From Coriobacteriia bacterium (lineage in GTDB: Bacteria > Actinomycetota > Coriobacteriia > Anaerosomatales > SLCP01): DNA of 64,000 bases. The position numbers and the translations under genes are program-made. Of this stretch, positions 19,947 through 28,777 are shown one piece after another (the first letter of the stretch is position 1; each line of letters opens with the position of its first letter). A model generated the notes under the pieces. It ran no database searches. It was not told the DNA's origin and saw only the letters and a list, made by a program, of their open reading frames with translations. The stretch covers positions 1-64,000 of the forward strand of contig SKMN01000025.1 of assembly GCA_007121015.1 (NCBI GenBank), in the 5' to 3' direction.

Positions 19947-21593
19947 CTACCTCACCCCCATCGGCTTCGTGTAGACGGTGGCTTCCTTGCCGGTCTTGGG
20001 TTCAAACACGTGAACCCCGCACCCGATTCAAGGATCGAAGCTGCGAGCTACACGGCATGCCTCGAGCGGGCGCTCGACGTCGATCACCGGCGTGCCGACG
20101 AGCGCCTCTTCCATGGGCCCGCGGATGCCTTCCGCGTCACGGGACGAGACGTTCCACGTCGACGGGGTGACCACCTGGTACCGGGCGATCTTGCCGCTCT
20201 GGATATCGATCCAGTGGCCGAGTGCGCCGCGTGGAGCCTCCCACAGGCCCGCGCCCGCGCCTTGATCGACGGAGTGCGGCTGGAAGTAGCTCGAGTCACC
20301 ACCGGCAACAGCTTCGATGAGCTCGTTGCACCACTCGAGCGACCAGTCGGCAACGACCTTGGTCTCGAGGTTGCGGGCAGCGATCCGCCCGAGGAGCGAG
20401 ACGAGGACCTCCGGTCGCCCTGCGGCGCCGAGGGCCGCGAGCGCGCCGTCGACGATCTCCTGGACCGGCTGTACGCCGCGCAGGTATGAGACGAGCATGC
20501 GGGAGAGCGGACCGGCTTCGATCGACTCACCGTCGTAGCGCGGCGCCTTGTTCCAGGAATAGCGGTTGTCGGTGTTGTACTCGTCGAACATACCGTTGGT
20601 CTCTCCCTCGGACGGATGGAGTCCGGTAGGGGAGTCGTACCACGCGTGTTCGACGAACTCGACGACCTGTGCCGGATCGGGATCCTCGACGGTGAGGCCT
20701 CTGCCGGTCATGACGACGCCACCGGGCATGTACCGGTCGGTCATCTCCGGGGACTCGGTGTTGAACATACCCCACGACAGGAAGTTGCCGTGGCCTCCGC
20801 CGTACTCGAGAGCGCCCGCGTAGAACGGGGCGATCGCAAGCGTGTCGGGGATCATGGTGTTCGTGACCCAGTCGTTGAGCCTCATGAAGCGGAAGAGGAT
20901 ATCGTCGAGCTTCTGCTCGGTGGGCACGAACGTCGTCCCACCTGGGACGGAGGTCATGAAGTGCGGGAACTTGCCGCCTATGATCGCGATGATCTCGGCT
21001 GCGACGGCCTGCATCTCGAGCGCCTCGAGGTAATGGGCGACAGCGATGAGGTGCAGCTCTGCGGGCATGTCCTGGGCGTACGCGGGGTGGCCGAACCAGC
21101 CGTTGGTGAAGATCGACAGCTGTCCGCCGTCTACGAACGTCTGCAGGCGCTGGGCCACCGCCCCGAAGTCGGAGACTCCGGTCCCTGCGGCTTGCGCGAG
21201 CGCGTAGGTGTCGGCGATATCGGCCTCGAGCGCTTTGACCGGATCCACGTAATCGAGCGCGGCGAGCGCGTAGAACCACAGGATATGGCTGTGGATGTAC
21301 TGGGCCGCCTCGATGAGGTTGCGGATGATCCGGGCGTTGTTGGGAATGGTGATCCCGAGTGCATCTTCGGTGGACATGGTCGACGCGTGTCCGTGCGATA
21401 CCGGACAGACGCCGCAGATGCGCTGCGAGACATAGAACGCATCCGAGGGACGGCGATCGAGCAGGATGGTCTCCATGCCACGATACAGTCCGCCGGAGAC
21501 CCATGCGTCGGTGACGACGCCATCGTTGACCTCGACCTCGACACGCAGGTGTCCTTCGATTCGAGTCAACGGATCTACAACCGCGCGAGCCAC
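19947..21593 (-). CDS. [NiFeSe] hydrogenase large subunit, with selenocysteine at UGA 20028-20030
   Basis: N-terminal RICGVCPVSHGHAS; reading through the UGA gives SFDPUIGCGVHVFEPKTGKEATVYTKPMGVR ending at TAG 19947, i.e. the DP(C/U)xxCxxH motif plus cleavable tail. The ORF track truncates it at 20028. Confidence 0.9.
19998..20017 (-). promoter_or_regulatory. SECIS-like stem-loop
   Basis: Minus strand GGGTTC-ACGTGTTT-GAACCC; loop begins 16 nt after the UGA and contains GU. Confidence 0.65.
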
Positions 21594-22759
21594 TACTCAC
21601 CGCCTCCCTTCTTCATCCGCTTCTTGTCGCGCTCTTTCATCTCCTCGTAGGGAGCCCCGCCGCTCGTGCGGCCGGTCGCCTTCATGCCGACAGCATGGAC
21701 CGCAAGACCTGCGGCGGCGATACCCGCGACGACACCCGCGATGGTGTTGGGTTGCGTGTTGCCCACTTCGGGCAGCGGCAGGTCGCGGTGCCTGTTGAGG
21801 AACGGCGCTCCGACATCGACCCAGTCGAGACTCCCACACCCGATGCACGGCGACCCGGCCTCGACACACCAGCTGGCCCGACGGTTCCAGCGAACGATCG
21901 GGCAGTTGGTGTAGGTCTGGGGGCCCTTGCAGCCGACCGGGTAGAGACAGTATCCGAGCGCTTCTTGTTCGGTGCCGAACTCGTACACGAAGTTGCCGTT
22001 CTCGAAGTGGCCTCTCCTCGGACAGTTGTCGTGGATCGTCTGGCCGAAGATGTACTTGGGACGACCGTGACGATCGAGCTTGTCGAGGATCGCACCGGTC
22101 TCGAGAGTGCCGAGCAGCAGGACGTCGACGAGGATCGCGACGACCCACTCCGGATTGACCGGGCACGTAGGCAGGTTCACCACGGGCGTGTCGATGCCCT
22201 TCTCTTGCAGGTACATCGAGACGCCGGTCGCGTCGGCAGGGTTCGGACGGGCCATGACGAACCCGCCGTCGACGGCGCATGAGCCTACCGCGACGATGGC
22301 GGCGGCGTTAGGAGCGGCATGCTCGAGTTCCTCGAGCCCGGTGATCCCGCCGATCCGTAGGGCATTCCCGTCGAATCCCTTCATGACGGAACCTTCGTAG
22401 ATCAGGATGTAGCCCGGCTCCTCGAACACCGCCTCGGCGGCTGCGAGGGCGTCTTCGCCCTGCGCCATCGAGAGGGTCTCGATGAAGTCGAGCGACAGGA
22501 TCTCGAGTACGATCGTGGCGACGTCGGGCGAGTCTGCTTGCGCGATCGCTTCCGTGCAGCCGGTGCACGCGCCACCGTTGAGCCATATCGCGGGCTTGAG
22601 TCGAGCACCCCTGTTCACTGCGGCAGCGATCTGTGGAACGTACGCCTCGGACAGGCCGAGGAGCGCTGCGATCGAGCCGCAATACGCGAGGAAATCGCGA
22701 CGCGACACGCCTCTCGCTGCGAGTAGGTCGTATATCGCGTCGTGGTCCTCATGCGCCAT
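21593..22759 (-). CDS. Group 1 hydrogenase small subunit with Tat signal and C-terminal anchor
   Basis: Tat motif SRRDFLAYCGS; WLNGGACTGCTEAI; CLYPVGCKGPQTYTNC; SWCVEAGSPCIGCG; SD AAGGAGG upstream of ATG 22759. Confidence 0.92.
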   Translation of the reverse strand: MAHEDHDAIYDLLAARGVSRRDFLAYCGSIAALLGLSEAYVPQIAAAVNRGARLKPAIWLNGGACTGCTEAIAQADSPDVATIVLEILSLDFIETLSMAQGEDALAAAEAVFEEPGYILIYEGSVMKGFDGNALRIGGITGLEELEHAAPNAAAIVAVGSCAVDGGFVMARPNPADATGVSMYLQEKGIDTPVVNLPTCPVNPEWVVAILVDVLLLGTLETGAILDKLDRHGRPKYIFGQTIHDNCPRRGHFENGNFVYEFGTEQEALGYCLYPVGCKGPQTYTNCPIVRWNRRASWCVEAGSPCIGCGSLDWVDVGAPFLNRHRDLPLPEVGNTQPNTIAGVVAGIAAAGLAVHAVGMKATGRTSGGAPYEEMKERDKKRMKKGGGE

Positions 22760-23257
22760 GCCATACACCTCCTTGTACGGGTCGGGAACGTATCTCACTG
22801 TGGTGAAGGGTTGCCGCGAGCATGCGCCGTGCGGCGACCCACTACAGCGGCAGGCAGCACCCCCTTCCCTCGTGCAGCGCACGACTGTCCCTTGCGAGCG
22901 TCACTGGATCGAGACATCCGGCAGGCACGGCGGACGAGACGTTTGAAGACCGACCTGGAACGGCAGCGTGTCGCGGAAGTGCCGCGACGGCGTGGGGGTA
23001 GCTAAAGCTCACGCAGCGCACTCGGGCACCGAACTGCATCAAATGCTACCGCCTTCCCCGAAACAGGCTCACACTCCCCAGAATGGGTATGGACAGCGTG
23101 ATGTCCCTACCTGTGCTCGCATCTCCGCATACGCAAGGACCGGTGCGAATGAGCGCGACACGAGTATTCTACGCCTAATCGTGCGGCGTGCGCCACAAGG
23201 GGATAATGATGCTAATATGCGATAAGGAAGTGGGAGCGCCGCAGGAGGTGCAAGTCG

Positions 23258-23473
23258 ATGAGCGAAGATAAGCGTACCGAGGGGCGGGTCGATGAGGACG
23301 AGCGCGGATCTCTCAGGGATGCGCCGGTCACACAATCCCCCGCCAGCGATGGAGAGGCATTCCGCGAGAAGTGCCAGAAGGAGCGGGAGTCTCTCACGCC
23401 GCACGAGACGGCGGACTGCGCAGGCACCGACCTCGCCGAACTTTACGAGAACGAGGAGGACGGCGGTTCCTGA
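23258..23473 (+). CDS. Small acidic hypothetical protein (71 aa)
   Basis: Good SD (aggaggtgcaagtcgATG) and position just upstream of the DUF2249 gene. Confidence 0.55.
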   Translation: MSEDKRTEGRVDEDERGSLRDAPVTQSPASDGEAFREKCQKERESLTPHETADCAGTDLAELYENEEDGGS

Positions 23474-23554
23474 TCGCGCCCGAGCCGGACGACGCGCGAA
23501 CGTGCACACGACAGACAGGGACGTCCGCACGGATGGACTGATGGAGACGAGAGC

Positions 23555-23824
23555 ATGATCGTGAGCAAGAACAGCGTCGGCAACAAGGTCGTCATCGATG
23601 TCCGGGGATGCACCCCTGCACTCAGGAAGGATCTCGTCGTCGGCGTCGTCGACAAGCTCTTGGAACTCGATGCTCCGGACAGTGTGGTCGTCATCTGCGA
23701 ACATGAGCCAGTCGGGCTCGGCTACGGGATCGATCTGCGCAAGGAGACGCGCGGTAAGTTCGAGTATTTCTACGACCGTCGTATGGACGGTTCCTGGGTG
23801 GCCCTCATCAGGCGCAAGCACTGA
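23555..23824 (+). CDS. DUF2249-domain protein (TusA-like fold)
   Basis: VVIDVRGCTPALRKDLVVGVVDKLLELDAPDSVVVICEHEPVGLGYGID; SFDRR-like C-terminus DGSWVALIRRK. Confidence 0.75.
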   Translation: MIVSKNSVGNKVVIDVRGCTPALRKDLVVGVVDKLLELDAPDSVVVICEHEPVGLGYGIDLRKETRGKFEYFYDRRMDGSWVALIRRKH

Positions 23825-23846
23825 CCTACTCGATGCGGCAGCGTGG

Positions 23847-24554
23847 TCACCCGCGTGAGTCGGGAGCAAGCTGGGGGATGAGGCGCGCGAGCGATTCGAG
23901 GTCGCCTCGGTAGTCCGCCCTCGCGTCGGGATCGTCGCCGACGTAGAACGTGCTCATCCCGACATCCGCAGCCGCGAGATCGAGCATCCGGTCGTCTCCT
24001 ACCATCATGCAGTCGACAGGAGCGACGTCGAGTGCTGTCGCGGTCTGACGGAAGTAACCGGGCATAGGCTTGCACGCTTCCATGGTCTCGTAGCTCGTGA
24101 TGACGTCGAACTCGTCATCCTTCAGCCCAGCCCATCCCATCCGATGGACGACCGCCGCGCGCGGGAAGATAGGGTTAGTCGCCACGGCCACCCGCAGACC
24201 CGCCGTTCGTGCCGCGTCGACGGCAGCGCGCGCACCCGGTGCGGGTCCGTAGTCTTCACCGAGCTGTGGGAAACGCTCGTGGTAGAACCGGTCGAACACC
24301 TCGCGATGCTCTGCGAGATCCACACCGGTGACCTCAGCGAACTCCCGCTCGAAGACTTCCTGGTTCGTGCGGCCGGTGTGCTCCCGCATCATCGCGGCAG
24401 TGGCGGAGTGGACTGCGCGCAACGACTCGGAGGGGTGTGTCGAGGGGAGGACCTCGCCAAGTGCGTTGGAGAGGGCGGCGAAGTAGCGCTCGATGAACGA
24501 CGATAAGTCGATCGCGAGTAGCGTTCCATCGAGATCGAACAGGACTGCGCGCAT
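23847..24554 (-). CDS. HAD family hydrolase (phosphoglycolate phosphatase-like)
   Basis: MRAVLFDLDGTLLAID; VATNPIFP; MVGDDRMLDLAAAD. Confidence 0.87.
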   Translation of the reverse strand: MRAVLFDLDGTLLAIDLSSFIERYFAALSNALGEVLPSTHPSESLRAVHSATAAMMREHTGRTNQEVFEREFAEVTGVDLAEHREVFDRFYHERFPQLGEDYGPAPGARAAVDAARTAGLRVAVATNPIFPRAAVVHRMGWAGLKDDEFDVITSYETMEACKPMPGYFRQTATALDVAPVDCMMVGDDRMLDLAAADVGMSTFYVGDDPDARADYRGDLESLARLIPQLAPDSRG

Positions 24555-24646
24555 CTCACTCCGTTCACATCGGTCATCGACCGTCATCGTGGGTATCGCC
24601 GGTCCGAAGAATCGTAGCACGCACGTCCACCAGGGACCGGAGCGTG

Positions 24647-24675
24647 TTGACCGATAATACCCCACCAGGTATACT
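24647..24675 (+). promoter_or_regulatory. Sigma70-type promoter of the FAD/Fe-S oxidoreductase gene
   Basis: TTGACC (24647-24652), 17-nt spacer, TATACT (24670-24675). Confidence 0.75.
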
Positions 24676-24707
24676 TGGCACGTGCGACCGCATACCTGAC
24701 GGGGTAT
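24657..24707. promoter_or_regulatory. Twin operator-like palindromes ATACC-N6-GGTAT
   Basis: ATACCCCACCAGGTAT (24657-24672) overlapping the -10 element and ATACCTGACGGGGTAT (24692-24707), centres 35 bp apart. Confidence 0.65.
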
Positions 24708-24770
24708 AAGGCGGTGTCGTGCATAGCGAAGACCCACGCAAATCCCGGCGGACGGAAGGATCGTGCATCG

Positions 24771-27700
24771 ATGGCAGCGGTGAACGGACGGATCGAGGCC
24801 CGGCTCGGCGAGGCTTTTGGCGATAGGGCCAGGACAGACCGCGTCCAGCGGAAGATGTACTCCTTCGATATCGGCGCGATGCCCCGGCTCGTCAAGCCGT
24901 TCATGCCGACAGGCCTGGCAGGCGCCGTGGTCCGGCCGCAGAACGAGAGCGAGGTCGTGCGGCTCGTCCAGCTTGCGCAGGGAGAGGGCGTACCGGTGGT
25001 GCCTCGGGGGTGGGCCACTTCAGGCTACGGCGGCGTGCTCCCCGTAGAAGGCGCTATCGTCGCGGATATGTCAGGGATGCGTCGGGTGCTCTCCGTGGAT
25101 CGCAGGGCCTCGACCGTCACCGTGCAGGCCTCGGCTATCTGGGAGGAGATCGAGCGTGAGCTCAACAAGGACGGACTTGCGCTCAGGCTCTACCCGTCGT
25201 CTGCGCCCTCGTCCGGTGCTGCCGGCTGGCTCGCGCAAGGTGGCGCCGGCTTCGGGTCATACGAGTACGGCACGTTCAAGGAGAGCGTAGTCTCTGCACG
25301 CGTCGTCCTCCCCAGTGGGGAGGTCCGCGAGTTCATCGGCCAGGAACTTCAGGACTACATCGCCGACGCCGAGGGCATCACGGGGATAATCACCGAGCTG
25401 ACCTTCAAGATCCGCGTCCTCGAACCGGAGATCCACCGGGCCTTCGCCTTCCCCGACGCCGCCTCGCTCGGCGCGGCCCTGGCCGCGATATCGGCCGAGG
25501 AGGTCCAGCTGTGGTCGGTGACGTTCCTCAACCCGGAGTCGGTACGGCTCAAGAAGCAGCTTCCACACCGGCATGGGCACCCCTACGAGATGGAACATCC
25601 GCATGTCGACCCCGAGCTGCCCGAAGCTTTCATCGCGGTGATCGCGTATCCGGAGTCTCGGTACGGCGCGGTCCACGAGCCGCTCGAACGGATCGTCGGG
25701 GAGCATGGCGGTACGGACCTGGGTCCCGAAGTCGCCGAGCATGAGTGGGAGTTGCGCTTCTCGCCGATGAGGCTGAAGCGCATCGGCCCGTCGCTCGTCC
25801 CGACCGAGGTGGTCGTCCCGCTCGCCGAGTTGACCGCAGTGCTCGCCGAGATCGACGAGAAGATCGAGCAGCCGTTCATCCTCGAGGGCATGCACGCGAA
25901 GGGCGACCAGGTCGTGCTCCTCGGCTTCATCCCGCACGACGAGCGCTCTTTCGCCTTCAACGTGGCATTCGCACTGTCGCTCTCGGTCATCAAGATCGCC
26001 AAGACGCACGGTGGCTCGGCGTACTCGACGGGGGTGTACTTCCGTCGCGAGGCCGAGAGCGTGCTCGGGTCCGCGAAGGTCGCGGCGCTCAGAGCGTACA
26101 AGGCCCACGTCGATCCCAAGGGGATCATGAACCCCAAGAAGGTCCTCGGCAGAGGGCTCGTGGACGTGCTCATGGGAGGCGCGGCGGCGATGGAGCCGCT
26201 CGTGAGGCCTGTTGCGAACGCGGCCAAGCCGCCGGCGCGCGCCGTCGATCTCAAGGAGGTGCGCGGTATACCCGGCGAGGTGGCGTTCATGGCGTACGCG
26301 TGCGCCCGGTGCGGCTACTGCGTGCCGACGTGCGAACAGTACTCCGGCCGCGGTTGGGAGTCCCACTCGCCGAGGGGCAAGTACGCCTACCTGCGTGAGG
26401 TCATGGAGGGCCGGGAGAGGTTCGACCGCAGCGCGGTCGATACGTTCCTCGTGTGCACGACGTGCGAGGTGTGCAACACACGCTGCCAGTTGCAGCTGCC
26501 CATCGAGCACAACTGGATGGCGATGCGCGGCAAGCTCGTCCACGAGGAGAAGCTCGGCACGTTCCCGCCGTTCGAGATGATGGCGGCTTCGCTGCGGGGC
26601 GAGAACGATATCTGGGCCGGCAAGCGCGAGAACCGTGCGAACTGGGTGCCCGAGGACATCAAGCCGAAACTCAAAGAGGCTGGCGAGCTCATGTACTTCG
26701 CCGGATGCACCGCAAGCTACGTGGAGACGGACGTCGCTGAAGCGAGCATCCGCCTGCTCACCGATGCGGGATACGACATCTCCTACATGGGCACCGACGA
26801 GGCGTGCTGCGGCATCCCGATGAAGGTGGCCGGCAAGTGGGACGTGTTCGAGGCGATCTACGAGCACAACGTCGCCGAGGCCAAGAAGCGCGGAGCGAAG
26901 ACGATCGTGACCTCGTGCCCGGCGTGCGCGCTCGTGTGGAAGGAGCTCTACGCGAACCTTGCGGCCGAGCGCGGCGACGAATACGACATCGACGTCAAGC
27001 ACTACTCGGAACTGGTGAGCGAGGCGCTCGGCGACGGCCGGCTCGAGCTCGCCAACCCGATTGAAGGCCGCATCACGTTCCACGACTCGTGTCATGCCGG
27101 ACGTGCCCAGGGCCTCTACGAGCCCCCGCGAGAGATGCTCAAGGCGATCCCCGGAGTCGACTACGTGGAGATGGAGCACAACCGTGAAGAGGGCTTGTGC
27201 TGTGGATCGGTGTTGACGCTGGTAGGGGAGATGCCGGTGGCACCCGTGCTCGGCAAGCACCGTCTGCAAGAGGCGGTCGACGTGGGCGCCGAGACCGTCG
27301 TGGCGCTCTGCCCGTGCTGCCAGGTCCAGTTGCGTGACAGCAACATCAAGAACGACCTCGGACTGAAGATCGACGACCTCTCGCGGATCGTGGCCGAGGC
27401 CGCGGGCTACGAGATTCCCGAGACGACCGAGTACTCGATGTACATGTGGGGTTACTTCGAGAAGTTCATCGTCCTCATGCAGCCTGCGAACATGGCCGCG
27501 CTCATGGAGCGCGTGTTCCCGCAGATGATGGATGCGATGCCTCCTGGCATGAAGCCGATGATCCAGGCGATGAAGTACGTGCCCGGTGGCCTTGCGATGA
27601 TGGAGAAGATGCTGCCGAAGATGTTCCCGCTGCTCATCGACAGCATCATGGAGAAGGTCATGCCCGACATGATCGCGGCCGTCCAACAGCACGTCGGGCC

Positions 27701-27890
27701 GATGCCCGATGACATGGAAGAACTCATGCCCGAGCTGTTGCCCAAGACGATGGAATCCCTCATGCCGACGTACTTGCCGCAGCTCATACCCCACATCACT
27801 CCGGCGCTGATGCAGTACATCTGCGCTGCGATGTGGGGACGGTCGGGGTGCACGAGCTCGAGTAAGGGCCCCAGCCAGGCGGCTTCGTAG
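24771..27890 (+). CDS. Fused FAD-binding (GlcD-like) and Fe-S/CCG-domain (GlcF/LutA-like) oxidoreductase with Met-rich C-terminal tail
   Basis: FAD-binding VVRPQNESEVVRLVQLAQGEGVPVVPRGWATS; ferredoxin CARCGYCVPTC / CTTCEVCNTRC; CCG motifs DEACCGIP and EEGLCCGSV. Confidence 0.87.
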   Translation: MAAVNGRIEARLGEAFGDRARTDRVQRKMYSFDIGAMPRLVKPFMPTGLAGAVVRPQNESEVVRLVQLAQGEGVPVVPRGWATSGYGGVLPVEGAIVADMSGMRRVLSVDRRASTVTVQASAIWEEIERELNKDGLALRLYPSSAPSSGAAGWLAQGGAGFGSYEYGTFKESVVSARVVLPSGEVREFIGQELQDYIADAEGITGIITELTFKIRVLEPEIHRAFAFPDAASLGAALAAISAEEVQLWSVTFLNPESVRLKKQLPHRHGHPYEMEHPHVDPELPEAFIAVIAYPESRYGAVHEPLERIVGEHGGTDLGPEVAEHEWELRFSPMRLKRIGPSLVPTEVVVPLAELTAVLAEIDEKIEQPFILEGMHAKGDQVVLLGFIPHDERSFAFNVAFALSLSVIKIAKTHGGSAYSTGVYFRREAESVLGSAKVAALRAYKAHVDPKGIMNPKKVLGRGLVDVLMGGAAAMEPLVRPVANAAKPPARAVDLKEVRGIPGEVAFMAYACARCGYCVPTCEQYSGRGWESHSPRGKYAYLREVMEGRERFDRSAVDTFLVCTTCEVCNTRCQLQLPIEHNWMAMRGKLVHEEKLGTFPPFEMMAASLRGENDIWAGKRENRANWVPEDIKPKLKEAGELMYFAGCTASYVETDVAEASIRLLTDAGYDISYMGTDEACCGIPMKVAGKWDVFEAIYEHNVAEAKKRGAKTIVTSCPACALVWKELYANLAAERGDEYDIDVKHYSELVSEALGDGRLELANPIEGRITFHDSCHAGRAQGLYEPPREMLKAIPGVDYVEMEHNREEGLCCGSVLTLVGEMPVAPVLGKHRLQEAVDVGAETVVALCPCCQVQLRDSNIKNDLGLKIDDLSRIVAEAAGYEIPETTEYSMYMWGYFEKFIVLMQPANMAALMERVFPQMMDAMPPGMKPMIQAMKYVPGGLAMMEKMLPKMFPLLIDSIMEKVMPDMIAAVQQHVGPMPDDMEELMPELLPKTMESLMPTYLPQLIPHITPALMQYICAAMWGRSGCTSSSKGPSQAAS

Positions 27891-27985
27891 CGCGCACGTT
27901 CGGTCCCCGGCGGTGGCGCGTTGCGCGCCGTTCGGGGTCCGAAGTGCGCATCAAGTCACACTCGGCGGACGCCGATAGAGTGGGT

Positions 27986-28684
27986 ATGGACACCACCGCA
28001 CCAGATACGTACGCGGCCGAGCGGCTCAGGTCGTTCCCGCTCTTCTCGGACCTCGGAGCGCAGGACCTCGGAGTGCTCGCCGCCATGGCGCAGTTCCGTC
28101 GCTACCCCAAAGGCGCCTTCATCACCGTGCAGGGTGAGGCCGTCAACCAGATGTACCTGCTCGTGTCCGGACGGGTGAAGATGTCGCTCGCGTCTCCGGA
28201 CGGCAAGGAGCTGGTCCTGGAGCACCTCGAAGCGCCGGCCCACTTCGGCGAGACCGCTCTCGTGGATGCCGAGCCGCTGAACGTCGATGTCATAGCGATG
28301 GCCGAGGTAGAGCTCTTCGTTATCGATGCGCGGGACCTCGCGTCGGCCATCCGGGTCCAGCCGAGGCTTGCTCTCTCATTGATCGGGACACTCTCACGCC
28401 GCTTGAAGACGATGGTGTCCCGGCTGGAAGACATGGCCTTCCACGATGCGACCCACCGTGTGATGAGGGTCGTTCTCAACGTCGCGACAGCGAGTTACGA
28501 GTCCCAGGGTGTACCGTTCGTGAAGGGGATGACCCACTACGACATCGCCACACTGGCGGGCACGTCGAGAGAGACCGCGAGCCGTGTCATCTCGGCTCTC
28601 GTCAAAGACGGTGTGCTCGCCACCAAGGGTCGGACCATAGTCGTGGACCTGATAGCGTTACGCGACCGCATAGGTTCGGGCTGA
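27986..28684 (+). CDS. Crp/Fnr family transcriptional regulator
   Basis: cNMP-binding fold LVSGRVKMSL...HFGETALVD; HTH IATLAGTSRETASRVISALVKDGVL. Confidence 0.9.
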   Translation: MDTTAPDTYAAERLRSFPLFSDLGAQDLGVLAAMAQFRRYPKGAFITVQGEAVNQMYLLVSGRVKMSLASPDGKELVLEHLEAPAHFGETALVDAEPLNVDVIAMAEVELFVIDARDLASAIRVQPRLALSLIGTLSRRLKTMVSRLEDMAFHDATHRVMRVVLNVATASYESQGVPFVKGMTHYDIATLAGTSRETASRVISALVKDGVLATKGRTIVVDLIALRDRIGSG

Positions 28685-28777
28685 GCCGCCCGGTCTCGAC
28701 GCGACCGGATCGAGTGCAGAGGCTTGCGCGTGTTGGGCATATACCTGGCAGTGTCGTCGATCCCGGGAGGACCCCCA

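Noticed and set aside
20028-20030. Reading the stop in the hydrogenase large subunit as a pseudogene or simple truncation
   Set aside because: The downstream frame preserves DPxxxCGxH and a plausible tail, ends 3 nt before the next gene, and the mismatch is precisely the Cys/Sec position.
22930-22955. Possible tRNA-Sec anticodon loop (CTTCAAA on the minus strand) upstream of the NiFeSe operon
   Set aside because: Flanking bases cannot form the 6-bp anticodon stem and no acceptor or long extra arm is visible.
25257-27794. 845-aa minus-strand ORF opposite the FAD/Fe-S oxidoreductase
   Set aside because: Shadow ORF of a high-GC gene: His/Arg/Leu-rich composition with no recognisable domain, while the plus strand has clear motifs.
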